DNA of 46,208 nt, taken from NCBI GenBank assembly GCA_038200275.1, contig JBBPYC010000096.1, positions 1 through 46,208 of the forward strand, given 5' to 3'. Position 1 is the stretch's first letter. Every line of letters begins with the position of its first letter. Shown piece by piece: positions 32,565-41,012 of this stretch. This stretch comes from JBBPYC01 sp038200275 (GTDB taxonomy: Bacteria; Pseudomonadota; Gammaproteobacteria; Burkholderiales; Burkholderiaceae_C). The position numbers were made by a program, and so were the translations under genes. The notes under the pieces were generated by a model, which was not told where the DNA came from, did not search any database, and saw only the letters and a program-made list of their open reading frames with translations.

Positions 32565-33110
32565 CTAAACCGGTACCAGCGGACGATGCGGCTGGCCGAG
32601 CGGCAGCCGAACCTCCACCGTATCGCCAGCACGCACGGTGCCGGCTTGCACCACAACGCCCATTACGCCGGACTTGCGCAGCAGCTTGCCGTCGGCATCC
32701 CGATCGAGCACGGCGGCCATCAGGCCCGGCTGGAAACGATCGATCAGCACGCAGGGGTTGCGCAGGCCGGTGAGTCGGACCACCGCGTCGGCGCCGATCG
32801 CGAGTTCGGTATCGGTGGGCAGAGCCAGCAGGTCGATGCCGCGCGTGCTCAGGTTCTCGCCCATCTGGCCGGGCGAAACGGTGAAGCCGCGCGCGGCCAG
32901 CTCGTCGAACAGCTCGCACTGGATCAGATGCACTTGCCGCAAGTTCGGCAGCTTCGGATTCTTGCGCGCGAGGTAGCGGTGCTTGACCGACGCGCCGCAG
33001 TGCGCGTCGCCCTCAATGCCGAGTCCTTGCAGCAGTTGAATGGAATCAAGCGCCGACTTGGAGAAATCGTGCCTTGGGCTGGCGTTGACCGAAACGATGT
33101 GTGGGTGCAT
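32565..33110 (-). CDS. MOSC-domain protein
   Basis: A 181-residue single MOSC domain starting MHPHIVSVNASPRHDFSKSA. It has GIEGDAHCGASVKHRY, PNLRQVHLIQCELFDELAAR, VSPGQMGENLSTRGIDLLAL and LTGLRNPCVLIDRFQPGL; the Cys of the last stretch (NPC) is the expected molybdenum-cofactor-sulfur ligand. MOSC proteins carry or transfer sulfur to the cofactor, or reduce N-hydroxylated compounds (YiiM-like). The frame is open 13 codons further but the family starts here. It is on the opposite strand to its island neighbours. Confidence 0.88.
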   Translation of the reverse strand: MHPHIVSVNASPRHDFSKSALDSIQLLQGLGIEGDAHCGASVKHRYLARKNPKLPNLRQVHLIQCELFDELAARGFTVSPGQMGENLSTRGIDLLALPTDTELAIGADAVVRLTGLRNPCVLIDRFQPGLMAAVLDRDADGKLLRKSGVMGVVVQAGTVRAGDTVEVRLPLGQPHRPLVPV

Positions 33111-33581
33111 GGACGAAATCTTGGTTGGCTGTAACGAAGAAGCATTCAATCATCCAGCCTCTGCACGGGTTGGGCCGCCGTCGATGGCGGAACGTCATGG
33201 AAGTGAAGAAATCAGCGGTCTCACACGACAACAGGAGGTTGCTCTCGCGGTCTTCGACCTGCACGAGCTGGGTCGCCGACAACTGCGCGGCGCGCTCCGC
33301 CAAGCGTTCGTGGCGCTCCACCCGGCGCAGGCGTCTTGCAGACGCAGCCGGGCTTCAAAAGGATGACTGCGCCTCGCCCTGACCAACGCCAAAACAATCA
33401 TTCAAAAGTTCACGTTAGCGCGGGTGCTCTGCATCGCAAAACTCGCAGGTGCTGCTTGCCGCGATCGACAATTTGGTCGTTCCAGAGCGAGCCACAAAAC
33501 GCTCCAGCCCATCTCGCTACGAAGATTTAGCATTCAATGCAAGCAAGAATTTTCCACCGGAACCTGTCGCGATCGATCTAG
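33111..33581. other. Gap with possible gene fragments
   Basis: On the minus strand, 33321 to about 33110 reads MERHERLAERAAQLSATQLV and ESNLLLSCETADFFTSMTFR, which is coding-like, but it matches no family I know and runs on into the MOSC gene. On the plus strand, 33449-33595 (GTG start) reads VLLAAIDNLVVPERATKRSS, RYEDLAFNASKN and PVAIDLGNGR, which may be the lost N-terminus of the next gene in another frame. Confidence 0.3.
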
Positions 33582-33692
33582 GCAACGGGCGCTAAGCGAC
33601 CGCTACCGACCCGCGCAGATGGCAACTGGATCGCAGTCGATCTGGAGGATTACGCCTATGCGCTGGGCGACGCAGCCGAGTATCCTGAGCCC

Positions 33693-34391
33693 GTGGTTTG
33701 CAACGCGAGCATCTGGCGGTCGATTCGAGATTACGAAGCCGACCACCAACGCTGGAGTCCGCAGCCGCACCTCTCATTCATGGATTTGCACTTCTCGATG
33801 AATGCACTGCTCAGTGCGATCGGCCTGTGTCGCAAACTCGACCGGACCGATCAAGTGGAGCAGACAGTCCGAGACTGCTTCGCAAGCTCCAACATGCCAT
33901 CGCTGAGCGAAGCCGTTTGCACTTGGGGCGGCTCGACCGGCCACCGTGTGCTGGGCAATTTGAATCGACACGCTGGCGTTGATCCTGACACATGGTGCGC
34001 GCTGAAGACCTGGCTCTGTGCGGCTGAGCACGCGGCCGATGCACGAACAGCAATTGACGGCAGCGTCGCGATCAAGGGTTTGGGCGTGTCCTACGCGTCC
34101 AAACATCTGAGGCTGCTGTTTCCCGAGCGTTACGCCGTACTGGACTCGCTGATTTGTGAGCGCTTCGGTTTTGCGATGAACCCAAGCGGCTATCAGCTGT
34201 TCATGAACACGCTGCAGCGGTGGCAGCAGTCTTCCCCAAGCTTGTCAAGGATCAAGCTCGGCGATCTCGAAGGCGGCCTGTTCCACTTGATCCGGGAGGG
34301 TTTGCCGCTGGTTCAAGACACCGTGCACCGGCGGGCCGACGCCGACGCCGATGTCAACGCCGATCCAATACCATCGCGTCCCCATAGCTGA
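33693..34391 (+). CDS. HhH-type DNA-glycosylase-like protein, N-terminus probably truncated
   Basis: A 232-residue frame from a GTG at 33693. SVAIKGLGVSYASKHLRLLF then PERYAVLDSLICERFGF is a helix-hairpin-helix-like segment followed by an Asp, recalling OGG-type base-excision glycosylases. This is inference. The frame is open back to 33582 with coding-like DGNWIAVDLEDYAYALGDAA but no usable start there, so the front seems lost or frameshifted. The C-terminal tail (ADADADVNADP) comes from short GCCGAC-type repeats and overlaps the end of queA by 38 bp tail to tail. Confidence 0.5.
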   Translation: MVCNASIWRSIRDYEADHQRWSPQPHLSFMDLHFSMNALLSAIGLCRKLDRTDQVEQTVRDCFASSNMPSLSEAVCTWGGSTGHRVLGNLNRHAGVDPDTWCALKTWLCAAEHAADARTAIDGSVAIKGLGVSYASKHLRLLFPERYAVLDSLICERFGFAMNPSGYQLFMNTLQRWQQSSPSLSRIKLGDLEGGLFHLIREGLPLVQDTVHRRADADADVNADPIPSRPHS

Positions 34392-35502
34392 AAAACCGAT
34401 ACCGCTCCCACACCGCGTGCTCATACAGCGCCATCACCTGCTCGTACCCAGCAAACGCGCTGATCAACATCAGCAGCGTGCTCTTCGGCAGATGAAAATT
34501 CGTGATCAGCCGGTCCACCAGCTTGAACTCGAAGCCGGGCGTGATGAAGATGCTGGTGTCGCCGCTGGCCTGACCGGTCTTCGCCCACGATTCGAGCGTG
34601 CGCACGGTGGTGGTGCCCACGGCGACGATGCGGGCGCCGCGTTGCTTGGCGGCTTGCACGGCACGTTGCGTTGCGGGGGGTACCTCGTACCACTCGCTGT
34701 GCATCGTGTGCTCGGCGATGTTCTCGGTCTTTACGGGTTGAAAGGTGCCGGCGCCGACGTGCAGGGTGAGTGCGGCGCGCTCCACGCCGCGGTCGGCCAA
34801 GGCTTGCAGCAGCGCTTCGTCGAAGTGCAGGGCGGCGGTGGGCGCGGCCGCGGCGCCGGGGCGGGCGGCAAACACGGTCTGATAGCGCTCGGCGTCGGCG
34901 GGTGAGTCGACGTGTTCGATGTAGGGCGGCAGAGGCACGTGGCCGTGCTGGGCCATCAATGGATGGGGGTCGCCCGAGAAAGCGAGGCGGAACAACGCAC
35001 CGTGTTCATCGGGCCAGCGGCCGAGCAGGGCGGCGGTGAATGCGTTGGATGTGCCGTCGCGCGTGGCCATTTGCAGCACGGCGCCAATGGCCGGCTTCTT
35101 GCTGGCCTTCATGTGCGCCACCACTTCGAAGCCTTGGTCGCTTTTTGCCAGCACGCGTTCGACCAGCAGCTCGACTTTGCCGCCGCTGGCTTTGTGGCCG
35201 AACAGCCGGGCGTTCATCACGCGCGTGTCGTTGAACACCAGCAGATCGCCGGGACCGAGCAACGTGGGCAAATCGCGAAACACACGGTCGACCACCACGT
35301 GCGGATCGGTGCCGTCCAGCAAGCGTGAGCCGCTGCGCTCGGCAGAGGGCGTTTGCGCGATCAGCTCGGGCGGCAGCGCGAAGTCGAAGTCGGACAGCGT
35401 GAAGGCGCGTTTGCCTGGCGCTGCCAGGCCCGCTGCAGTTGCTGCCGCTGGTGTTCTTTCACCGACGTGCTCGTGGGGATTCGGGGCAAACGGTGCGGAC
35501 AT
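34354..35502 (-). CDS. queA: S-adenosylmethionine:tRNA ribosyltransferase-isomerase QueA
   Basis: A 382-residue enzyme of queuosine synthesis that transfers and isomerises the ribosyl moiety of SAM onto preQ1 in tRNA to give epoxyqueuosine. Motifs: FDFALPPELIAQTPSAERSG, LLVFNDTRVMNARLFGHKAS, GHVPLPPYIEH, LTLHVGAGTFQPVKTENIAE, HTMHSEWYEV, VAVGTTTVRTLESWA and TNFHLPKSTLLMLISAFAGY, all in normal order. The start MSAPFAPNPHEH at 35502 leaves a longer than usual leader before the FTLSDFDF segment. The frame is open upstream, but that part is not conserved. It marks the return to conserved chromosome after the island. Confidence 0.94.
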   Translation of the reverse strand: MSAPFAPNPHEHVGERTPAAATAAGLAAPGKRAFTLSDFDFALPPELIAQTPSAERSGSRLLDGTDPHVVVDRVFRDLPTLLGPGDLLVFNDTRVMNARLFGHKASGGKVELLVERVLAKSDQGFEVVAHMKASKKPAIGAVLQMATRDGTSNAFTAALLGRWPDEHGALFRLAFSGDPHPLMAQHGHVPLPPYIEHVDSPADAERYQTVFAARPGAAAAPTAALHFDEALLQALADRGVERAALTLHVGAGTFQPVKTENIAEHTMHSEWYEVPPATQRAVQAAKQRGARIVAVGTTTVRTLESWAKTGQASGDTSIFITPGFEFKLVDRLITNFHLPKSTLLMLISAFAGYEQVMALYEHAVWERYRFFSYGDAMVLDRR

Positions 35503-35587
35503 TGAAAAACGGAAGAGAAGACAAGAAAAAAGGGCAGCAAAAGACGTTTGAGCGGTCGGGCAACGGCCGACTGAAATTGGATTCGGC

Positions 35588-36652
35588 ATGATCGGAGGCA
35601 TGACGAATTTCAATGCAGAGATCAACCTGCGGCCAAGCGGGATTGTCGCTTTCGCAACGCGGTGGCTGGGCGACTCGGACACGCGTATCGGGCAGCAATC
35701 GGACCAGCATGACGAGTCCACCCAAATCGGCCCGAGTGGCGGTGACATCGGACACCGCAGCAAGCCGACACGTGGTGCGCGCCGGCGTTGGGGCGGCCCG
35801 CTGGCGGTTGCGTTTTCATTGGCGGCAGCGCTGCCGCACGCGGCAGGGGCTGCCAATGCGGGCCGTGCAGTAGGCGAAGGGGCGTCTCATGCAGCGGCCG
35901 ATGCATCTGCGGTATCCGACAGCGTCTGGCTGGAAGACCTGACCTCCACCGAACTCAAAGACCGCATCCGCGCCGGCACCACCACGTTGCTGGTGCCGAT
36001 CGGCGGCATCGAGCAAAGCGGCCCCGGCATCGCCTTGGGCAAGCACAACCAGCGTGTGCGCGTGCTGGTGCAGCGCATTGCCGAAGCGCTCGGCAACGCC
36101 GTCGTCGCGCCCGTCGTCGCCTATGTGCCCGAAGGCAACCTCGCGCCGCCGACCTCGCACATGCGTTTCACCGGCACCATCAGCGTGCCGGACGACGTAT
36201 TCGTGAAGACGTTGATCGCCGCGGCTGAGAGCCTGCAGATACACGGGATCAAGGACGTGGTGTTTCTGGGCGACCACGGCGGCTATCAAAAGCTGCTGGA
36301 GCAGGCCACGGTGCAGCTGAACCGCCGTTGGGCCGGCAAGGCGCACGCGTTCGCGCCGCCGGCGTACTACCGCGCCAGCTCGGAAGGTTTCGCGACGTGG
36401 CTGCGTGGCAAGGGCTATTCGAACGACGAGATCGGCCAGCACGCGGGGCTGGCCGATGCGTCGCTGCAACTGGCCGTTGCGCCGCAGTCGGTGCGCCTGC
36501 AGCGGCTGCAAGACGGCGCGCCGCCGGGGCTGGCCGACGGTGTGCAAGGCAACGCGCGGCGCGCTTCGGCGCAGCTGGGCCAGGCGGGCGTCGAAGTGGT
36601 CGTGCGTGAAACGGTGGCTGCGATCCGGCAAGCGGTTGCCAGCGGGCGCTGA
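35588..36652 (+). CDS. Exported creatininase-family amidohydrolase
   Basis: A 354-residue protein. A long N-terminal part leads to RRRWGGPLAVAFSLAAALPH, a signal peptide or anchor at about 65-90, followed by the creatininase fold: TTLLVPIGGIEQSGPGIALG with the metal Glu, KHNQ, PTSHMRFTGTISVP, VVFLGDHGGYQKLLEQA with GDHGG, and IGQHAGLADASLQL. Family members open cyclic amides such as creatinine, or act in cofactor maturation (MftE). An exported form paired with a beta-propeller gene 202 bp downstream is unusual. The true start may lie downstream, nearer the signal peptide. Confidence 0.8.
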   Translation: MIGGMTNFNAEINLRPSGIVAFATRWLGDSDTRIGQQSDQHDESTQIGPSGGDIGHRSKPTRGARRRWGGPLAVAFSLAAALPHAAGAANAGRAVGEGASHAAADASAVSDSVWLEDLTSTELKDRIRAGTTTLLVPIGGIEQSGPGIALGKHNQRVRVLVQRIAEALGNAVVAPVVAYVPEGNLAPPTSHMRFTGTISVPDDVFVKTLIAAAESLQIHGIKDVVFLGDHGGYQKLLEQATVQLNRRWAGKAHAFAPPAYYRASSEGFATWLRGKGYSNDEIGQHAGLADASLQLAVAPQSVRLQRLQDGAPPGLADGVQGNARRASAQLGQAGVEVVVRETVAAIRQAVASGR

Positions 36653-36854
36653 AACCCGCACGCGCATCTACTGGAACGCGGTCGCGGCGGCCGTGATCCG
36701 GCCAGCTGTCACCAGCGGGGCCAGAGTGTCTGAGGCTCCGCCGCCGAATAGTCCGGCCATCGTTGCTGTCCGGCCGCTGTCCGGCCGTCGTGCCGGCTCG
36801 TGCATCATGGGCAACCCGATTTCGTTTTTCCTTTTTTAGTGGAGTTTTTGTCCG

Positions 36855-38177
36855 ATGCGACGACCTGTGACTTTCCCTTCGTCCCAAGCCGCGCTGATTG
36901 CGACCGCGCTGCTGTCCGCCGGTGTCTGTCTTGCGGCTGGTGCGCCGGCAGCCAGGCCGGCATCTGCTGCTGCCCCCGCATCCAGCCCCGCCGCTGCTGC
37001 TTCAGCGCTCAAATCCACATTGGTCGGCATGCCCCCGGTGCCCGATGCACGCAATCTCTACAGCACCACCGGCGCCGACAAGCTGAGCCCGGCCGTCGCC
37101 GGTGCGCTGCCGCGCATCTACGTGCCGAACCTGCGCGGCAATGATGTCTCCGTGATCGATCCGGCCACGCGCAAAGTGGTGGACAAGTTCAAGGTCGGCC
37201 GCTCACCGCAGCACATCGTGCCGTCGTGGGACATGAAGACGCTGTGGGTTACCAACAATGCGGAAGGCCGCAAGGACGGCAGCCTGACGCCGATCGATCC
37301 GCTGACCGGCAAGCCCGGTGCGGCAATTCCGGTGGACGATCCGTACAACATGTATTTCACGCCGGACGGCAAATCCGCGATCGTTGTGGCAGAAGCCTTG
37401 AAGCGGCTGGATTTTCGCGATCCGCAGACGATGGCGCTGCAGTACTCGATCTCGACCCCCGGCTGTCCCGGCATCAATCACGCCGAGTTCACCATCGACG
37501 GCCGCTTCGTGATCTTCACCTGCGAATTTTCCGGCGCGCTCGCCAAGATCGACATTGAGGCGCGCAGCGTGGTCGGTTACTTGCAACTCACGATGCCCGA
37601 GCTGCGATTCAAATCGGTCAAAGGTGCGGCAGACGCCGTGATGGCCGAGACCCTCCCGCCGTCGCTGATGGAGATCTGCACGGCCAAGAAAGGCATGCCA
37701 CAAGACATCCGCAGCTCGCCCGACGGCACCCGCTTCTACGTGGCCGACATGCATGCCGACGGTGTGCATGTGATCGACCCAGCGGCGTTCACCAAGGTCG
37801 GCTTCATCACCACGGGCCTGGGCGCGCACGGCCTGTACCCGAGCCGTGACGGCAAGCAGCTCTACATCACGAACCGCGGCGCGCACAAGGTGCACAGCGG
37901 CAAGGACGGCATCGGCAGCGTGGCGGTGCTCGACTTTGCAAAGGGCAAGCTGGTGGCGAACTGGCCGATTCCTGATGGCGGCAGCCCCGACATGGGCAAC
38001 GTGAGCGCGGACGGCCGCACGCTTTGGCTCTCAGGCCGTTATGACGACGAGGTCTATGCGATCGACACCACGAGCGGCAAGGTCGAGAAGATTCCGGTCG
38101 GCGCTGAGCCGCATGGGCTGACCGTCTGGCCACAGCCTGGGCGCTATTCGTTGGGCCACACCGGCAACATGCGTTAG
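36855..38177 (+). CDS. Exported YVTN-family beta-propeller protein
   Basis: A 440-residue protein with a signal peptide (SQAALIATALLSAGVCLAAG), an Ala/Pro-rich linker, and a seven-bladed-type propeller. Repeated units include RIYVPNLRGNDVSVIDPATR, DGTRFYVADMHADGVHVIDP, DGKQLYITNRGAHKV and DGRTLWLSGRYDDEVYAIDT, the YVTN/YncE pattern. Such proteins sit in the periplasm as binding or scaffold proteins and sometimes bind haem or metals. It is on the same strand as the creatininase gene, suggesting a joint, unknown role. The ATG follows a GTGGAG ribosome site by several bases. Confidence 0.85.
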   Translation: MRRPVTFPSSQAALIATALLSAGVCLAAGAPAARPASAAAPASSPAAAASALKSTLVGMPPVPDARNLYSTTGADKLSPAVAGALPRIYVPNLRGNDVSVIDPATRKVVDKFKVGRSPQHIVPSWDMKTLWVTNNAEGRKDGSLTPIDPLTGKPGAAIPVDDPYNMYFTPDGKSAIVVAEALKRLDFRDPQTMALQYSISTPGCPGINHAEFTIDGRFVIFTCEFSGALAKIDIEARSVVGYLQLTMPELRFKSVKGAADAVMAETLPPSLMEICTAKKGMPQDIRSSPDGTRFYVADMHADGVHVIDPAAFTKVGFITTGLGAHGLYPSRDGKQLYITNRGAHKVHSGKDGIGSVAVLDFAKGKLVANWPIPDGGSPDMGNVSADGRTLWLSGRYDDEVYAIDTTSGKVEKIPVGAEPHGLTVWPQPGRYSLGHTGNMR

Positions 38178-38199
38178 GCGGCAAGGCAGGAGCACAGGC

Positions 38200-38607
38200 A
38201 TGACAGCACCCTTTGCCGGCGGTTGCGCGTGCGGAGCCGTTCGCTACGAATGCACGCAAGAGCCCGTTGCCATGCTCAACTGCCACTGCGAAGCCTGCCA
38301 GCGTTCGAGCGGTGCCCCGTTCGCTTCCGGCGTTGTCGTCGCGGTTTCAGCCACGGCGGTTACCGGCACGCCCAAAACCCACGTTGTGCGTGGCAACACC
38401 GGCGGCGCCACAACGCGCAGCTTTTGCGGTGAGTGCGGAACGCCACTTTTCACGTGCGGCGAAGCGGTTCCAGATTTCATGTCCATCCGCTTCCCAACCT
38501 TGGACGACCCATCCTGGTTCAAACCGATGCTCGACATCTGGACTGCGCGCGCACAGCCGTGGGCTTGTCTCAGCCAGGAAATTCCTCATTTCCCTGGGTC
38601 GCCTTAG
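38200..38607 (+). CDS. GFA-family (glutathione-dependent formaldehyde-activating-like) protein
   Basis: A 135-residue protein with the Mss4-like zinc fold of GFA/CENP-V proteins: GGCACGAVRYEC, NCHCEACQRSSGAPFASGV, FCGECGTPLFTCGE. The seven cysteines that bind two zinc ions are all present. Gfa from Paracoccus is said to promote S-hydroxymethylglutathione formation, but most members have no proven activity. It starts 22 bp after the propeller gene stop and could be co-transcribed. Confidence 0.88.
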   Translation: MTAPFAGGCACGAVRYECTQEPVAMLNCHCEACQRSSGAPFASGVVVAVSATAVTGTPKTHVVRGNTGGATTRSFCGECGTPLFTCGEAVPDFMSIRFPTLDDPSWFKPMLDIWTARAQPWACLSQEIPHFPGSP

Positions 38608-38747
38608 TTGCCGGGGAATCGGCATGCTGTCTGGCAATTGGACCAAGTCGAAGCTGCTTCGTGGCTCGGCTTGATTCGGGCGTCAGACCATCGGGTTTTC
38701 ATAGCACTCGGTGCAGCATGGTCGCCGGCCGAGGGCAGAATCGGTGC

Positions 38748-40919
38748 ATGTCGAGCCCGCCCGCCCTGATGCCTACGCGCCGCGCTGCCGCTGCTGCCGT
38801 GCCTGCTGCACCCCGAAGCGCGGCGGGGGCAGCGGCCAAGCCGAAGTCATTTGCCCAAAGAGCGCTCGAGAAACTCGGCCTGAAACGCCCGATCGATCTC
38901 GCGCTGCACCTGCCGCTGCGCTGGGAGGATGAGACCCGCATCGTGCGGCTTGCCGACGCGCACGACGGCGACATCACGCAGATCGAAGCGACCGTCACGG
39001 CCAGCGAAGTGCGCCTGGGCGGCCGCCGGCAATTGCTCGTCACGGTGGACGACGGCAGCGACTGCTGCACCTTGCGCTTCTTTACGTTCTATCCGTCGCA
39101 GCAGAAGGCGCTCGCGGTGGGCAGCCGCTTGCGCATCCGCGGCGAGTTGCGCGGCGGCTTTGCAGGCTGGACCATGATGCATCCGGCCTGGCGCGCGGCC
39201 GGCGGCCCGCTGCCGCAAACACTGACTTCGGTTTATCCCACCGTAGCCGGGTTGCCGCAGCCGTATCTGCGGCGTGCGATCGAAGCCGGGCTGGCGCGGG
39301 CCGATTTGTTGGACACATTGGCTGGACTTGCGCCACTGCCTGCAGTCAATGGGAAGAAGGACGGCGACGCGCCGGAGCCGGCACCAAGTCAAGCTTGGTC
39401 ATTGCACGCAGCGCTCGACCATCTGCACCACCCACCGCCCGCTGCGTCGATCGCTGCATTGGAAGACCGCAATCACCCGGCTTGGCAACGCTTGAAGGCG
39501 GAAGAGCTGCTGGCCCAGCAGATCGCCCAGCTGCAGGCGCGCGCCGAGCGTGAGCTGCTGCAGGCGCCGCCGCTGATAGCCAGGCACGGCGGCTTGCACA
39601 CGCAGCTGCTGGCGAGCCTGCCGTTCGCGTTGACGGGCGCACAGCAGCGCGTGGCCGAAGAGATCGGTGCCGACCTGGCCCGTGCCACGCCGATGAACCG
39701 GCTGCTGCAGGGCGACGTCGGCTCTGGCAAGACAGTGCTGGCCGCACTCGCTGCAACGATTGCGATCGACGCGGGCTGGCAGTGCGCGCTGATGGTGCCG
39801 ACCGAGATCCTTGCAAGCCAGCATTTTGCGAAGTTGGTCGGCTGGCTGCAGCCGCTCGGCATCCGGGTCGCGTGGCTGGTGGGCAGCCAGGGCAAGAAGG
39901 AGCGCGCCGAGATGCTCGCGCAGATCGCATCGGGCGCGGCCACGCTCGTGATCGGCACGCACGCCATCATCCAGTCGCAGGTGCAGTTTGCGCGGCTCTC
40001 GTTGGCGATCATCGATGAGCAGCACCGGTTCGGCGTCGCGCAGCGGCTCGCGCTGCGCGCCAAGATGATTGCACCTGCGTTGAATGAGCCGCATCTGCTG
40101 ATGATGAGCGCGACGCCGATCCCGCGCACGCTGGCGATGAGCCACTATGCGGACCTGGATGTGTCCACGCTCGATGAGTTGCCGCCGGGTCGCACGCCGG
40201 TCGTCACGCGGTTGATCCCGGATGCACGGCGTGATGAGGTAGTGGCACGCATCGGCGGTCAATTGCAGGCGGGCCGGCAGGCCTACTGGGTCTGTCCGCT
40301 GATCGAAGAAAGCGAAGCGCTCGATCTGGCCAACGCGACCGAGACCCATGCGGCGCTTGCCGAAGCGCTGCCAGAAGCGACCGTGGCGCTGCTGCATTCG
40401 CGCATGAGCACGGCCGACAAAAAAGCCGTGATGGCACGTTTCGTCGCCGGCGAGACCGACTTGCTGGTCAGCACCACGGTGATCGAAGTCGGCGTGGACG
40501 TGCCCAACGCTTCGCTGATGGTGATCGAACATGCGGAGCGCTTCGGCCTGTCGCAGCTGCACCAGTTGCGCGGGCGGGTCGGGCGCGGTGCGGCGGCATC
40601 GGCCTGCGTGCTGCTGTTTGCAGCCGGTGAATCGGGCAAGCTCGGCGAGATCGCGCGCGCGCGGCTGCAGGCGATGGTGCAGAGCAACGACGGTTTCGAG
40701 ATCGCGCGACGCGACCTTGAGTTGCGCGGGCCGGGCCAATTTCTTGGGGCGCGCCAGTCGGGGCTGCCGCTGCTGCGCTTTGCCGATCTGGCCACCGACA
40801 CAGCGCTGCTGGATTGGGCGCATACGCAGGCGGCCGAGTTGCTTTTGCACCGGCCGCAGGTGGCCGAGCAGCACGTGCAGCGATGGTTGGCTGGCAACGC
40901 CGATTACCTCAAGGTTTGA
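38748..40919 (+). CDS. recG: ATP-dependent DNA helicase RecG
   Basis: A 723-residue helicase that reverses stalled replication forks and branch-migrates junctions. An N-terminal wedge/OB domain is seen at about 60-200 (LALHLPLRWEDETRIVRLAD and RLRIRGELRGGFAGWTMMHP). The motor has LLQGDVGSGKTVLAALAATI (Walker A), LAIIDEQHRFGVAQRLALRA (DEQH), LMMSATPIPRTLAMSHYADL, and the second RecA lobe with VSTTVIEVGVDVPNASLMVI and QLHQLRGRVGRG. It ends with the RecG QFLGARQSGLPLLRFADL segment. The frame is open upstream, but the family and an ATG at 38748 support this start. Confidence 0.94.
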   Translation: MSSPPALMPTRRAAAAAVPAAPRSAAGAAAKPKSFAQRALEKLGLKRPIDLALHLPLRWEDETRIVRLADAHDGDITQIEATVTASEVRLGGRRQLLVTVDDGSDCCTLRFFTFYPSQQKALAVGSRLRIRGELRGGFAGWTMMHPAWRAAGGPLPQTLTSVYPTVAGLPQPYLRRAIEAGLARADLLDTLAGLAPLPAVNGKKDGDAPEPAPSQAWSLHAALDHLHHPPPAASIAALEDRNHPAWQRLKAEELLAQQIAQLQARAERELLQAPPLIARHGGLHTQLLASLPFALTGAQQRVAEEIGADLARATPMNRLLQGDVGSGKTVLAALAATIAIDAGWQCALMVPTEILASQHFAKLVGWLQPLGIRVAWLVGSQGKKERAEMLAQIASGAATLVIGTHAIIQSQVQFARLSLAIIDEQHRFGVAQRLALRAKMIAPALNEPHLLMMSATPIPRTLAMSHYADLDVSTLDELPPGRTPVVTRLIPDARRDEVVARIGGQLQAGRQAYWVCPLIEESEALDLANATETHAALAEALPEATVALLHSRMSTADKKAVMARFVAGETDLLVSTTVIEVGVDVPNASLMVIEHAERFGLSQLHQLRGRVGRGAAASACVLLFAAGESGKLGEIARARLQAMVQSNDGFEIARRDLELRGPGQFLGARQSGLPLLRFADLATDTALLDWAHTQAAELLLHRPQVAEQHVQRWLAGNADYLKV

Positions 40920-41012
40920 CGGCAGCCCAAAAATAGTGCACTTTCCGGTTATGAAACAAAAAGTACAACAACGCTTGGGTGGGCTGACCGGCAACGCATG
41001 GGTGCGCGGCAC

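Noticed and set aside
33466..33481. ATCGACAATTTGGTCG as a sixth island palindrome
   Set aside because: The arms are CGAC/GTCG with a six-base spacer and do not keep the GCGACA-N5-TGTCGC layout.
17699..34391. The island as a known phage-defence system (BREX, CBASS, DISARM, Thoeris and similar)
   Set aside because: WYL, sirtuin, GIY-YIG and AAA domains are each found in such systems, but none of the diagnostic combinations (for example PglX/PglZ, a cyclase with its effector, a restriction-modification pair) is present.
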